The position numbers and the translations under genes are program-made. A DNA stretch of 64,000 nucleotides, taken from assembly GCF_044797955.1 (NCBI RefSeq), contig NZ_CP085211.1:1488001-1552000 (forward strand). The letters are read 5' to 3'. Below the pieces are notes generated by a model, which did not search any database, was not told where the DNA came from, and saw only the letters and a program-made list of their open reading frames with translations. Source of the stretch: Idiomarina seosinensis_A. Its GTDB lineage: Bacteria; Pseudomonadota; Gammaproteobacteria; Enterobacterales; Alteromonadaceae. Positions 36,599 through 47,086 of the stretch are shown piece by piece; within the stretch, counting starts at the first letter, position 1, and each line of letters begins with the position of its first letter.

Positions 36599-39271
36599 TT
36601 ACTTCTTCAGCATTTCACGCAACACATAATGCAGAATACCGCCATTTTTGTAGTAGCGCATTTCATTGCCGGTATCGATACGGCATTTAACCCGGAACTC
36701 GACTTCATCACCGTTTTTGCGTGTTGCAACAACGTTCAGGCTCTGTCCCGGCTTCAGTTCTTCATCAAGCCCTAATACCGAGATTTTTTCCTCACCTGTC
36801 AGGTCATACGCTTCGACACCTTTACCTTCCTCAAACTGCAGAGGTAAAACACCCATACCTACCAGGTTAGAGCGGTGAATCCTTTCATAACTTTCGGCGA
36901 TAACAGCTTTAACGCCCAGCAGACGAGTACCTTTGGCAGCCCAGTCGCGGCTCGATCCAGTTCCGTACTCTTTGCCAGCCAGGACCACAAGTGGCGTATC
37001 ATCCTGCATATACTTCATCGCCGCATCGTAAATCGCCATTTGCTCACCGGTTGGGATGTAGCGGGTATATCCGCCTTCGACATCGTCAAGCATTTGGTTT
37101 TTAATACGGATGTTGGCAAAGGTACCACGCATCATAACTTCGTGGTTACCACGGCGGGAACCGTAAGAGTTAAAGTCTTTCACAGCAACGCCGTTTTCCT
37201 GCAGATACTTACCTGCCGGAGAATCTGCTTTTATTGCCCCTGCTGGCGAAATATGGTCAGTGGTAATTGAATCAGCAAAAACAGCCAGTACATTGGCATT
37301 TTCGATGTTGCCCGGCTCTTCCAGCGGTTTATCAATACCTTCGAAGAAGGGTGGGTTTTTCACGTAAGTAGAATCGTCACGCCAGTCGTAAACATTACCT
37401 TCAGCAACGTTTATGTTCTGCCATTCTTCGTCACCTTCGAATACTTCCGCATATTCTTTGCGGAACATTTCATTATCAACCGTTTTAACCGCTTCAGCGA
37501 TCTCTGCTGTGCTCGGCCAGATATCTTTTAAGTAAACATCGTTTCCTTCGCTGTCCTGACCCAACGGATCCTGACTCAGATCGGTGCGGGTAGTCCCGGC
37601 TAATGCATAAGCAACAACCAGCGGTGGCGACGCCAGCCAGTTGGCTTTAACATCCGGATGAACACGCCCCTCAAAGTTACGGTTACCTGATAGTACTGAA
37701 GAAACCGTTAAATCGCCTTCTTGAATAGCGTCGCCAATTTCGTCATCCAGTGGACCTGAGTTACCAATACAAGTGGTGCAACCATAGCCTACCAGGTGAA
37801 AGCCCAGCTCCTCCAGATAAGAGGTGAAGCCTGCTTTATCCAGATAATCTGTCACAACTTTCGAGCCAGGCGCAAACGATGACTTAACCCAGGGCTTGCG
37901 CATCAATCCTTTTTCGATTGCTTTTTTAGCCACTAAGCCCGCGGCCATCAATACACTCGGGTTAGACGTGTTGGTACAGGAGGTAATCGCAGCAATCACA
38001 ACATCACCGTGGCTGAGACTGTAATCTTTTCCGGCAACCGGAATTTCTTTGTCTTTTTCCGTTGCTTTGCCGTTATTTTCAAGAATTAAATCAAAGTTGC
38101 TGCCCAGTTGTTCCATATCAACCCGGTCCTGAGGGCGTTTTGGACCCGCCAGCGATGCAGTCACCGTACTTAAATCAAGCTCCATGGAGTCGGTATACTC
38201 GGGTTCATTATCGTTTGAACGCCATAAACCTTGTTCTTTACAGTAGCTTTCGACCAATGCCAGTGTCTGCTCGTCACGACCGGATAGGCGCATATAATTT
38301 ATGGTTTCATCATCAACCGGGAAAAAGCCACAAGTTGCGCCATATTCCGGAGCCATATTAGATATAGTAGCGCGGTCCGCCAGCGGCAGGTTATCCAGAC
38401 CCGGGCCGTAAAACTCAACAAATTTACCCACTACGCCTTTTTTACGCAGCATTTGTGTGACGGTCAAAACCAAGTCAGTAGCCGTTACACCTTCGGGCAA
38501 TTTGCCGGTCATACGGAAGCCAACCACTTCTGGAATCAACATAGAAACTGGCTGTCCCAACATAGCAGCCTCTGCTTCGATGCCGCCGACACCCCATCCC
38601 AGTACGCCAAGAGCGTTGATCATGGTGGTGTGCGAATCGGTTCCCACTAATGTATCGGGGTAAGCGTAGGTGCGCCCGTCTTCTTCGCGGCTCCAGACAC
38701 TCTTACCTAAATATTCAAGATTGACCTGGTGACAGATGCCGGTACCCGGTGGTACAACGCGGAAGTTCTTAAAAGCTCCCTGACCCCACTTCAAAAATTC
38801 GTAGCGCTCATTATTGCGTTCCATTTCAATTTTTACATTTTGTTTGAACGCTTCAGGGGTGGCGTATTTATCGACCATGACCGAGTGGTCAATCACCAGA
38901 TCGACCGGCGACAATGGATTGATAACTTCAGGATCATGACCTGCTTTATCGACGGCATCACGCATGGCTGCTAAATCGACAATGCCCGGCACCCCGGTAA
39001 AATCCTGCATTAACACGCGCGCCGGACGATACTGTATTTCGCGATCAATTTTCTTTTCTTTCAGCCAGTTAACCATGGCCTGCAAGTCATCCTGAGTAAC
39101 CGTTTCTCCGTCTTCGTTACGAAGCAGATTCTCCAGCAAGACTTTCATCGAGGCTGGCAGTTTATCAATATTTCCCAACGACTTGGCCGCTTTAGGCAAA
39201 CTGTAGTAGTGGTAGGTCTTGCCCTTAACATCCAATGTACTTAACGTATCCAGACTATTTTTGCCTGACAT
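36599..39271 (-). CDS. acnA: Aconitate hydratase A
   Basis: Isomerises citrate and isocitrate. 890 residues (E. coli AcnA 891). Cluster cysteines appear as SCTNTSNPS and YGCTTCIGNSGPL; GTDSHTTMINALGVLGWGVG and SRDWAAKGT are active-site motifs. It stands alone and diverges from tesB. Upstream, TGACT-N7-AGTCA (39331-39347) is a possible operator. Confidence 0.97.
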   Translation of the reverse strand: MSGKNSLDTLSTLDVKGKTYHYYSLPKAAKSLGNIDKLPASMKVLLENLLRNEDGETVTQDDLQAMVNWLKEKKIDREIQYRPARVLMQDFTGVPGIVDLAAMRDAVDKAGHDPEVINPLSPVDLVIDHSVMVDKYATPEAFKQNVKIEMERNNERYEFLKWGQGAFKNFRVVPPGTGICHQVNLEYLGKSVWSREEDGRTYAYPDTLVGTDSHTTMINALGVLGWGVGGIEAEAAMLGQPVSMLIPEVVGFRMTGKLPEGVTATDLVLTVTQMLRKKGVVGKFVEFYGPGLDNLPLADRATISNMAPEYGATCGFFPVDDETINYMRLSGRDEQTLALVESYCKEQGLWRSNDNEPEYTDSMELDLSTVTASLAGPKRPQDRVDMEQLGSNFDLILENNGKATEKDKEIPVAGKDYSLSHGDVVIAAITSCTNTSNPSVLMAAGLVAKKAIEKGLMRKPWVKSSFAPGSKVVTDYLDKAGFTSYLEELGFHLVGYGCTTCIGNSGPLDDEIGDAIQEGDLTVSSVLSGNRNFEGRVHPDVKANWLASPPLVVAYALAGTTRTDLSQDPLGQDSEGNDVYLKDIWPSTAEIAEAVKTVDNEMFRKEYAEVFEGDEEWQNINVAEGNVYDWRDDSTYVKNPPFFEGIDKPLEEPGNIENANVLAVFADSITTDHISPAGAIKADSPAGKYLQENGVAVKDFNSYGSRRGNHEVMMRGTFANIRIKNQMLDDVEGGYTRYIPTGEQMAIYDAAMKYMQDDTPLVVLAGKEYGTGSSRDWAAKGTRLLGVKAVIAESYERIHRSNLVGMGVLPLQFEEGKGVEAYDLTGEEKISVLGLDEELKPGQSLNVVATRKNGDEVEFRVKCRIDTGNEMRYYKNGGILHYVLREMLKK

Positions 39272-39330
39272 AGTACTCTCCCATTCGTCTTGAGCGTTGA
39301 TTGTTTTTTAAAGCATAACACACTGCTTAC

Positions 39331-39347
39331 TGACTTAAATATAGTCA
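39331..39347. promoter_or_regulatory. Interrupted palindrome in the acnA-tesB divergent gap
   Basis: TGACT-TAAATAT-AGTCA is a 5-bp dyad with 7-nt spacing, AT-rich at the centre, 60 nt upstream of acnA and 100 nt upstream of tesB. Its minus-strand form begins with a -35-like TTGACT. The binding protein is unknown. Confidence 0.3.
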
Positions 39348-39447
39348 AACAATCGCTGTTCGTCTATTTATCATGGCTACATCAAGACGTCCTGCCATCA
39401 ATTGGATACACTATGGCCAGCAATCCGGAAACAAAGGAAAAAGGACA

Positions 39448-40323
39448 ATGAGTCAGGTACTGGATAACTTATTAAATTTACTGAAACTGGAAACCATTGA
39501 GCAGGGACTTTATCGCGGCAACAGTCAGGATCTGGGTTTTGGTGCGGTATTTGGGGGCCAGGTTATTGGGCAGGCATTATCAGCGGCTAAGGAAACCTTA
39601 CCGCCGGAGCGCGGCGCTCATTCATTTCATAGCTACTTTTTACGTCCGGGCGATGCCCGTAAACCCATTGTTTATGACGTCGAAGTTATTCGCGACGGCA
39701 ACAGCATCTCGACGCGTCGGGTTAAGGCGATTCAAAACGGCAAACCCATTTTTCATATGACGGCTTCATTCCAACAGGATGAAACAGGCTTTGACCACCA
39801 GGATAAAATGCCAGTAGTACCCGGTCCTGAGGGGCTGATATCAGATATTGATATTTATCGACAAAATCAGGACCTGATTCCGGCTCCTATCCGCAATAAA
39901 TTTATTTGTGAAAAGCCCATCGAGATGCGTTTTGTAACGGCCTATAATCCATTTAAGCCCGAGCGCGACGAGCCAACACGCTATGTCTGGCTTAAAGCCA
40001 ACGGGGAAATGCCGGACGACCTGAGAGTACACAAGTACCTTTTAGCTTACGCTTCCGACTTTAATTTTCTGCCTACTGCATTGCAGCCCCATGGCGTGAG
40101 TTTTGCGCAGCCCTATATGCAGGTCGCCACTATTGATCACGCAATGTGGTTTCATCGTGAGTTTCGTATGGACGACTGGTTGCTGTACGCCATTGATAGC
40201 CCTTCGGCCAGCGGCAACCGTGGTTTGGTGCGCGGCCAACTGTTCAGCCGTGATGGGTTGCTGGTGGCCTCGACAATTCAAGAAGGGGTTATGCGTAAAA
40301 AACGCTCTAACCCCGGCCAGTAA
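39448..40323 (+). CDS. tesB: Acyl-CoA thioesterase II
   Basis: Hydrolyses medium- and long-chain acyl-CoA. 291 residues (E. coli 286) of double hot-dog fold; FGGQVIGQAL and HSFHSYFLRPGD are in the first half, SLDHAMWFH-like TIDHAMWFH and GRGLVRGQLF-like NRGLVRGQLF in the second. Start ATG 39448 follows AAAGGAAAAAGGACA; the open frame begins further upstream. The stop is 1 nt from that of the convergent nupC. Confidence 0.94.
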   Translation: MSQVLDNLLNLLKLETIEQGLYRGNSQDLGFGAVFGGQVIGQALSAAKETLPPERGAHSFHSYFLRPGDARKPIVYDVEVIRDGNSISTRRVKAIQNGKPIFHMTASFQQDETGFDHQDKMPVVPGPEGLISDIDIYRQNQDLIPAPIRNKFICEKPIEMRFVTAYNPFKPERDEPTRYVWLKANGEMPDDLRVHKYLLAYASDFNFLPTALQPHGVSFAQPYMQVATIDHAMWFHREFRMDDWLLYAIDSPSASGNRGLVRGQLFSRDGLLVASTIQEGVMRKKRSNPGQ

Positions 40324-40324
40324 C

Positions 40325-41533
40325 TTAATTTAACGAGAAAAAGAAGCCGGCAATGGCCGCACTCATCATGTTTGCCATTGTCGCCGCAAGTAATGCTCTC
40401 ATCCCCAGCCGCGCGATATCATGCCGGCGGCTAGGGGCCATTCCGCCCAGTCCGCCGAGCAAAATGGCAATGGAGGAAAAGTTTGCAAAGCCACACAATA
40501 CAAAGGTAATGATAACCTGCGAATGTTCACTCAGCTGGTCTTTGTAATTAACAAAATCTAAAAAAGCGACAAACTCGTTAATCACCAGCTTTTGACCAAT
40601 AAAGCTACCGGCCATCTGTGCTTCGTCCCAGCTAACCCCGAGAACATAAGCCACAGGCCGGAAAACATAACCAAAAATTTCCTGCAGGGTCAGTTCAGGA
40701 TAGCCAAACCAACCGCCAACCATTCCAAATAGGCCATTGACTAATGCAATTAAGGCAACAAATGCCAACAGCATAGCTCCGACATTCATGGCTAACTGTA
40801 AGCCGCTGGAAGCTCCGGTTGCTGCTGCGTCAATGACATTGGCGGAGCTATCGTCGACCTGAATTTCTTCGATGTCGTTGCGTGGCTCCTCGATTTCAGG
40901 AATCATCATCTTAGCCATTAAGAAGCCGGCGGGAGCAGCCATAAAGCTTGCTGCAATTAAGTATTTCAGCTCGACTCCAACCCCGGCATAACCGGCCAGT
41001 ACCGAACCTGAAACCGAACTCATGCCACCCACCATCACAGCAAATAGCTCACTGCGGGTCATTGTTCCGATAAAGGGTCTGACCATCATTGGCGCTTCGG
41101 TCTGGCCGACAAAAATATTGGCCGCGGCTGACATCGACTCAGGCCGGCTGGTCTTTAACAGTTTTTGCAGCCCGCCGCCCAAAATACGGATAACCCACTT
41201 CATTATGCCAAGATAATAGAGTACCGCTATCAGTGACGAGAAAAATACAATGACACTAAGTACCTGGATTGCGAAAACAAACCCAAACTCTTCCGAGGCA
41301 AGACCGCCGAACAAAAAGTTTATGCCCGCCTGGGTATAGCCAATAACCGTCGATACACCCTGGGCGAAACTGAATAGCATTTCCCGGCCCACCGGTACGT
41401 AGAGTACAAACCCAGCCAGTATCATCTGAATGGCGAATGCACCCAGAACGGTGCGCCAACGAATCTGTTTACGATTGGTTGACAGCAGGTAAGCGACGAA
41501 AAAAATAATGGCAATGCCGAGCAGACTATTCAT
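40325..41533 (-). CDS. nupC: NupC-type concentrative nucleoside transporter
   Basis: Cation-coupled nucleoside importer. 402 residues with about 8-10 helices; VGQTEAPMMVRPFI (G-Q-T-E nucleoside site) and KLVINEFVAFLDF plus LCGFANFSSIAI are CNT signatures. It follows udk by 11 nt, so uptake and phosphorylation of pyrimidine nucleosides are linked. Confidence 0.93.
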   Translation of the reverse strand: MNSLLGIAIIFFVAYLLSTNRKQIRWRTVLGAFAIQMILAGFVLYVPVGREMLFSFAQGVSTVIGYTQAGINFLFGGLASEEFGFVFAIQVLSVIVFFSSLIAVLYYLGIMKWVIRILGGGLQKLLKTSRPESMSAAANIFVGQTEAPMMVRPFIGTMTRSELFAVMVGGMSSVSGSVLAGYAGVGVELKYLIAASFMAAPAGFLMAKMMIPEIEEPRNDIEEIQVDDSSANVIDAAATGASSGLQLAMNVGAMLLAFVALIALVNGLFGMVGGWFGYPELTLQEIFGYVFRPVAYVLGVSWDEAQMAGSFIGQKLVINEFVAFLDFVNYKDQLSEHSQVIITFVLCGFANFSSIAILLGGLGGMAPSRRHDIARLGMRALLAATMANMMSAAIAGFFFSLN

Positions 41534-41544
41534 AGAAGACCAAC

Positions 41545-42177
41545 TTATTCCGCCAGTAACTGACGAATTTTTGTTTTTATAATATCGATGGCAATTTCAT
41601 TTTGCCCACCCCGGGTAACCACTAAGTCGGCGAATTGCTTAGACGGAAATATGTAATCAAAAAAAGCTGGCCGTACATAATTTTCGTATTGCTCAGTAAC
41701 CGACTGCAGTGTGCGACCGCGTTCCTCGATATCGCGTTTGATGCGGCGCAACAAGCAGATATCCAACGGGGTATCCATAAAAACGGCAATATCAAAAGCC
41801 TCTCGTAAGGCGGGGTCCGTTAGCAGCAGGATACCCTCTACCATCAACACCTTTGCCGGTGCCACCTTTATCGTGTCGCTTAAGCGAGTGTGGGTCGTAT
41901 GGCTGTACTGCGGCATTTCGACAGCCTCACCGTCGCATAAAGCTTCGATGTGCTTTAACAGTAAATCATGTTCGAAAGCTGAGGGCTGATCGTAGTTAGT
42001 CAGAACCCGCTGATCCATGGTCATATGACTTTGGTCACGATAATATGCATCTTCGGCCAGTATCGCGATACCGTCGCTGCCTAATTCAGCAACCAGTTCC
42101 TGATATACGGTCGAGGCAAATAAACTTTTACCAGAAGCTGACGCACCGGCAATTGCAATAACTGTCGTTTTACTCAC
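41545..42177 (-). CDS. udk: Uridine kinase
   Basis: Phosphorylates uridine and cytidine in pyrimidine salvage. IAIAGASASGKS is the P-loop; YDQPSAFEHDLL, VEGILLLTDP and DTPLDICLLRRIKRD match E. coli Udk. GTG at 42177 gives 210 residues, near the family length (213). The frame extends to TTG at 42237, without family similarity. Co-transcribed with nupC. Confidence 0.92.
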   Translation of the reverse strand: MSKTTVIAIAGASASGKSLFASTVYQELVAELGSDGIAILAEDAYYRDQSHMTMDQRVLTNYDQPSAFEHDLLLKHIEALCDGEAVEMPQYSHTTHTRLSDTIKVAPAKVLMVEGILLLTDPALREAFDIAVFMDTPLDICLLRRIKRDIEERGRTLQSVTEQYENYVRPAFFDYIFPSKQFADLVVTRGGQNEIAIDIIKTKIRQLLAE

Positions 42178-42366
42178 AGGTTCGTATTTTCCATGTAGCG
42201 GATGAGCGCGCGCAATTATCCTTGATTGTGACCACAATTAAAACCCTGCGACTCGATTTGCTTTGTCTAATTTCGTTACAATTTTGTAACTGGATTTTAT
42301 AGGGTTGTATAGGTTCACTGGTTATAGTGGTAGCGAGAAACATGATATTAAGGAAAATGAGTCACC

Positions 42367-45144
42367 ATGAAAATGATAAAAACTTTAACCGCAGTAGCAG
42401 TAACAACAGCTCTGTTAGCTGGCTGCGAAACAACACAGTCTGCCCGTAGCGAAACTACAGACACCCGGCAAGTGCAACAGCAATTTCCGAATGTTACGGT
42501 GGATTACGAAACATTTATTCTGGACAACGGGTTAACCGTGGTCGTACACGAAGATCGTAAAGCCCCGATTGTCGCAGTTAATGTCTGGTACGCGGTTGGC
42601 TCGAAAGACGAAAAGCCCGGTAAGACAGGTTTTGCTCACTTATTCGAACACCTGATGTTTAACGGCACCGAAAACTACGATGATGAATACTTTGGTCCGT
42701 TTGAGCGGGCCGGCGCGACAGAAATGAATGGTACGACTAATAATGATCGTACTAATTATTTTGAAAACGTCCCTACCCCGGCCCTAGACCTCGCCTTGTG
42801 GATGGAGTCTGACCGCATGGGCCATTTACTGGGTGCAGTAACTCAGGACAAGCTTGACGAACAACGGGGGGTTGTACAAAACGAAAAGCGGCAGGGCGAA
42901 GCCCAGCCTTACGGCCGGGTTTGGGGATATCTGGCTGAACAAACCTTTCCTGAAGGACACCCTTATTCATGGTCGGTAATCGGCTCTATGGATGATTTGA
43001 ATAACGCCTCACTTGACGATGTTCATCAATGGTTTAAAGATTATTATGGCGCTTCTAACGCAGTATTGGTTTTAGCCGGCGACATTGATGTTGCTACCGC
43101 AAAAGAAAAAGTCGCACAATATTTCGGCGATATCGATCCGGGTAAACCCCTCAAAAAACTCGAAGCCTGGGTTGCTAAACGCGAAGGCACAAAACGCGCG
43201 GTGATGCAGGATGATGTGCCGGCAGCCCGTATTTACCGTATATGGAATACCGCACAGCTTGGTACAGCGGACCATGAGTACCTTAGTTTACTATCAGATA
43301 TTTTAGCTAATGGTAAAAATTCACGATTATATGAGCGCCTGGTTTACGATGAGCAACTTGCCAGTTCGGTTGGTGGTTTTCAGTTCGGTCGTGACTTGGC
43401 CGGGCAGTTTTTTATCACAGCTGATGCTAAATCCGGCGTCGAGCTGGATGAAATAGAGCAGATCATTGATGAAGAATTAAATCGTTTATTAACCGAGGGC
43501 CCTACTGCAGAAGAGCTACAGCGGACCAAATTCAGTACCACCGCTCAGTTTGTCCGGCAAACAGAAAAAGTAGGCGGGTTCGGCGGTAAATCGGATTTGC
43601 TCGCGTCCGGTATGGTCTACCATGGCGATCCAGGTTTTTATCGTCAGGAAATGGAATGGCTGAAAAACGCCAGCGCGGCGGATCTGACCGCTGCCGGTCA
43701 GCGCTGGCTATCTGATGGTGATTTTATTCTGCATGTTGAACCGCAGCCGGATTATCAGGCAAATGAAGCCATCGCCAGCCGTGACTCTCTTCCGGACGTG
43801 GGTGACTTGCCATTACTTGATCTTCCCGAGCTGAATACCTTTACCCTGTCTAACGGACTGGAAGTTTATCTGGCCGAGCGCAGCGATACGCCGACCATTG
43901 AGTTTAACCTGACTTTTGACGCGGGTTATGCCGCGGACGCAAACGCTAAACCGGGTACCGCCAGTTTTGCTATGTCGATGTTAAAAGAAGGCACCGATAA
44001 CTACGGCCCGATGGAGCTTGCCGCCCGGCTAGAAAATCTGGGTACCAGTCTGTCAACAACTGCTTCACTGGATACTTCAACGGTTCGTATGGACACGCTA
44101 ACCGTTAACCTGCCGGAAAGTCTGGCGCTGATGAACGAAGTTTTGCAGCGCCCTACCTTCCCCGAGGATGAAATTGAGCGGAAACGCTCAAACTGGCTGG
44201 AGAACATTCGCAAAGAGCAGGCCCGCCCACAAACTCAGGCGCTACGAGTTCTGCCAAAACTGATGTTTGGCGAGCAGCATGCCTACAGTCAACCGTTCAC
44301 AGGATCAGGGACTGTTGAATCAATTAATGCGCTGACTCGTGCTGATCTGGTCGACCATGTAAGCACCTGGATGCGCCCTGATAACGCCCGTTTAGTTATT
44401 GTTGGCGATACAACCGAAGGCGAAATCAAACCCCTGCTAGAGCAGCAGTTTGCTAATTGGAATGCGCCGCAGAGTCCAAAGCCGGCTAAACAACTCGAGC
44501 GTCCACAGGAACAAAAGCAGGGCCGGGTGTTTTTAATCGACAAGCCTGGTACACCGCAGTCATTAATTATTGCCGGACAATTAGCTCCGTCAGGGACTGC
44601 TGCCAATGCCGATACTATTGATGTGATGAACACCATTCTCGGTGGCAGTTTTACCAGTCGCCTCAATATGAATCTGCGTGAGGACAAAGGCTGGTCTTAC
44701 GGCGCCCGTTCACTTTGGTTAGACAACTTAGGCCCGGGCTTACTTATGGCTCTGGCGCCGGTACAAACCGACAAAACCAAAGAGTCGATCGAGGAAATCG
44801 TTAAGGAGTTTACTCAGTACGAAGGCAGTGAGCCGGCAACTGAAGACGAACTGGCAAAAGTTAAAGCCAACAAAACGGCAAAACTGCCGGGAGCTTATGA
44901 GACAAAAGGTGCTCTTTTAGGCGCAGTGACCGAAACCCTGAATAAGGGTAAGACCATGCGTTACCTTGAGGCTTATGCACAGCGCGTTCAGGCTATCGAC
45001 CTTGCCAGTGTAAAAGACACTGCCGAAACAGTATTACGCCCCGATGCCATGACGTGGGTTATCGTTGGTGATTTATCTCAAATTGAAGATAAAGTTCGTG
45101 AGCTTAACTTAGGCGAAGTCACTATTCTGGAAGATATGGAATAG
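42367..45144 (+). CDS. M16-family zinc peptidase, lipoprotein
   Basis: 925 residues with a lipobox LLAGC (Cys20), so envelope-anchored. Two peptidase halves: the first has the inverted zinc motif His91-x-x-Glu94-His95 (HLFEH) and the distal ENEKRQ-like QNEKRQ; the second (from about 490) lacks the motif, as in other two-domain pitrilysin-type proteins. Probably cleaves peptides in the periplasm. It stands alone and ends in a strong terminator. Confidence 0.9.
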   Translation: MKMIKTLTAVAVTTALLAGCETTQSARSETTDTRQVQQQFPNVTVDYETFILDNGLTVVVHEDRKAPIVAVNVWYAVGSKDEKPGKTGFAHLFEHLMFNGTENYDDEYFGPFERAGATEMNGTTNNDRTNYFENVPTPALDLALWMESDRMGHLLGAVTQDKLDEQRGVVQNEKRQGEAQPYGRVWGYLAEQTFPEGHPYSWSVIGSMDDLNNASLDDVHQWFKDYYGASNAVLVLAGDIDVATAKEKVAQYFGDIDPGKPLKKLEAWVAKREGTKRAVMQDDVPAARIYRIWNTAQLGTADHEYLSLLSDILANGKNSRLYERLVYDEQLASSVGGFQFGRDLAGQFFITADAKSGVELDEIEQIIDEELNRLLTEGPTAEELQRTKFSTTAQFVRQTEKVGGFGGKSDLLASGMVYHGDPGFYRQEMEWLKNASAADLTAAGQRWLSDGDFILHVEPQPDYQANEAIASRDSLPDVGDLPLLDLPELNTFTLSNGLEVYLAERSDTPTIEFNLTFDAGYAADANAKPGTASFAMSMLKEGTDNYGPMELAARLENLGTSLSTTASLDTSTVRMDTLTVNLPESLALMNEVLQRPTFPEDEIERKRSNWLENIRKEQARPQTQALRVLPKLMFGEQHAYSQPFTGSGTVESINALTRADLVDHVSTWMRPDNARLVIVGDTTEGEIKPLLEQQFANWNAPQSPKPAKQLERPQEQKQGRVFLIDKPGTPQSLIIAGQLAPSGTAANADTIDVMNTILGGSFTSRLNMNLREDKGWSYGARSLWLDNLGPGLLMALAPVQTDKTKESIEEIVKEFTQYEGSEPATEDELAKVKANKTAKLPGAYETKGALLGAVTETLNKGKTMRYLEAYAQRVQAIDLASVKDTAETVLRPDAMTWVIVGDLSQIEDKVRELNLGEVTILEDME

Positions 45145-45168
45145 TCTACTTTAAACCCATAAGACTGG

Positions 45169-45201
45169 ATAAGGCCGCTTCAAAAAGCGGCCTTATTTTT
45201 T
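45169..45201 (+). terminator. Intrinsic terminator of the M16 peptidase gene
   Basis: ATAAGGCCGCTT / AAGCGGCCTTAT, 12-bp perfect stem, 4-nt loop, followed by TTTTT. It may also serve the convergent DUF3429 gene. Confidence 0.9.
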
Positions 45202-45658
45202 AAAGGAACAAATGATTTCCAAAAACCAATAACTGACAAACAATTACCGCGACAGTCAACGATAGTCGCATTGGATAATAGCCCAGTTGGGTTGTCATAG
45301 TGCTGCCCCGGGCCAACTTACGTTCGCTAATTAACACCAGTGCAAAACCCAGCATTTGTATCAGCAGAGTCCAGAACACGCTGTCCAGTAATAAAGTTAC
45401 CCAGGCTAATAAGGCAAAAGCATTACTTAGCAGCAGCAAACCATTGGTAGGTTCACTGTCGGCACGGTGCAAGGCCCGGCCCCACAAAACCCCCGATAAA
45501 AAACTCAGAATAATGGCGCCATAAGTCATTAGTAAGTCAACTGGCTGCACTTTGTAAGGCAGTGTCACATCCATTAGCTCGGCCAGCGCGGAGCCCAAAA
45601 ATGGAAGCAGGCCCGCGGCCCCCAGAATATGAATCAGTTTTTGCTTTAACGTTGTCAT
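45200..45658 (-). CDS. DUF3429 membrane protein
   Basis: 152 residues with four to five predicted helices. AAGLLPFLGSALAEL and YGAIILSFLSGVLWG are the DUF3429 pattern; function unknown. ATG 45658 is preferred to TTG 45673. It diverges from the CRY-DASH gene across about 70 nt and may share its control region; DUF3429 genes have been seen near photolyase genes, as I recall. Confidence 0.8.
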   Translation of the reverse strand: MTTLKQKLIHILGAAGLLPFLGSALAELMDVTLPYKVQPVDLLMTYGAIILSFLSGVLWGRALHRADSEPTNGLLLLSNAFALLAWVTLLLDSVFWTLLIQMLGFALVLISERKLARGSTMTTQLGYYPMRLSLTVAVIVCQLLVFGNHLFL

Positions 45659-45731
45659 AAATAAAACGTCCAAATTGAAATAACTAGCGTAGTGTATAGC
45701 CTAAGTCGCAGCCTACAAGTCCTGGTGTTCT

Positions 45732-47054
45732 ATGAAACCTTATTCTTCTGGTCTTTATTGTTTTTCTGATGACCTACGGGTTAACGATAATCCTGCGCTA
45801 ACCCTGGCGCAACAGCAGTGCCAGCAGCTTAGCTACTGTTATATCATTGATAAAACCGCTTTATCCAGAGGACGGTATGGTATTCCTGCGCTGGGCAAAC
45901 ATCGCTTAAATTTTATTTTACAGTCGCTGGATCAGCTACAAGCCACCCTCAGCCAGCAGGGACATTCGCTGGCAGTCTACCTGGGTGAACCGCTGGAAAT
46001 ACTTACCGCCTTAGTCAGTCAGTATCGTTTTGATGCAGTCTTTAGCGCCCAACAGGCCGGCATCTACGAAAATCGACGCTGGCAAAAACTGCAGGATAGA
46101 TTTCGCTTCTTGAACTTTCACCAGGTCAGTAACTTTACCTTATTCAACGAAACTCGCTTACCGGTAAAACTTGACCAGTTACCCACAACCTTTAGTCAGT
46201 TTCGAAAGCGGCTGGAACCTTTGTCAGACACATTACCGGCTGCTCACACAGCTGCTCCGGAATTTAGCCATCATCCGCTAATGTTGCCCAGCCATCAAAA
46301 TTTACCACAGATTGATCGGTCACTGAATACACTGATGCACGGAGGAGAACAATCGGCTCAACAGCACTTGCAGAGCTATTTTGCTTCTCATGCCCCTCAT
46401 CATTATAAAGAGACCCGCAATGCACTGGAGGACTTTTCCAGTTCAACAAAGCTTTCCGCTTATCTCGCCCGCGGTAATCTGTCGCCCCAGCAAGTTGTCA
46501 ATGCCGTTCGCGCTTATGAGCAACAACATGGCGAAAACGAATCCACCTATTGGATTGTTTTCGAGCTATTGTGGCGTGAGTACTTTTACTGGTACCTGAA
46601 ACGCTATCAGGAGAAGGTTTTTTCCTTTAAAGGCTTAGCCAGCCAGAAGCCGCAAACTAGCTTTTATCCCTCTCGTTTTAAGCACTGGTGTGAAGGAAAA
46701 ACTCCCTATCCACTGGTTAATGCCTGTATGAAGCAACTTAACAGCACAGGCTACTTGTCAAACCGTGGCAGGCAGATCGTTGCCAGTTGCCTGGTTCATG
46801 AGCTTAGCGTCGACTGGCGTTACGGGGCCGCTTATTTTGAGCAGCAACTGGTTGATTATGATGTTGCGGCTAACTGGGGAAACTGGCAGTACATTGCCGG
46901 GGTTGGGGCCGACCCCCGGGGGGGCAGGCGCTTTAATATCGACAAGCAGGCAAAGATTTATGATCCGGAGAATGACTTTATCAATCGCTGGCGGGGAGCT
47001 GATATATCCGCCGTCGATCACGTTGATGCAGCCGACTGGCCAACGCTCAGTTGA
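45732..47054 (+). CDS. Cryptochrome DASH
   Basis: Flavin blue-light protein of the photolyase superfamily; DASH members repair pyrimidine dimers mainly in single-stranded DNA and may signal. 440 residues: alpha/beta antenna domain (LYCFSDDLRVNDNPAL), then the helical FAD domain with ELLWREYFYWYLKRY and GVGADPRGGRRFNIDKQA, the latter diagnostic of CRY-DASH. It precedes a convergent barrel gene. Confidence 0.93.
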   Translation: MKPYSSGLYCFSDDLRVNDNPALTLAQQQCQQLSYCYIIDKTALSRGRYGIPALGKHRLNFILQSLDQLQATLSQQGHSLAVYLGEPLEILTALVSQYRFDAVFSAQQAGIYENRRWQKLQDRFRFLNFHQVSNFTLFNETRLPVKLDQLPTTFSQFRKRLEPLSDTLPAAHTAAPEFSHHPLMLPSHQNLPQIDRSLNTLMHGGEQSAQQHLQSYFASHAPHHYKETRNALEDFSSSTKLSAYLARGNLSPQQVVNAVRAYEQQHGENESTYWIVFELLWREYFYWYLKRYQEKVFSFKGLASQKPQTSFYPSRFKHWCEGKTPYPLVNACMKQLNSTGYLSNRGRQIVASCLVHELSVDWRYGAAYFEQQLVDYDVAANWGNWQYIAGVGADPRGGRRFNIDKQAKIYDPENDFINRWRGADISAVDHVDAADWPTLS

Positions 47055-47071
47055 TACTGGGTGCTTTTCAG

Positions 47072-47086
47072 TCGGCCTTCGGCCGG
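47072..47086. terminator. Weak hairpin between CRY-DASH and barrel gene
   Basis: CGGCC-TTC-GGCCG, a short GC-rich stem between convergent genes, followed on the plus strand by GGTTAAAAAC. No T-run on the plus strand; terminator activity is uncertain. Confidence 0.35.
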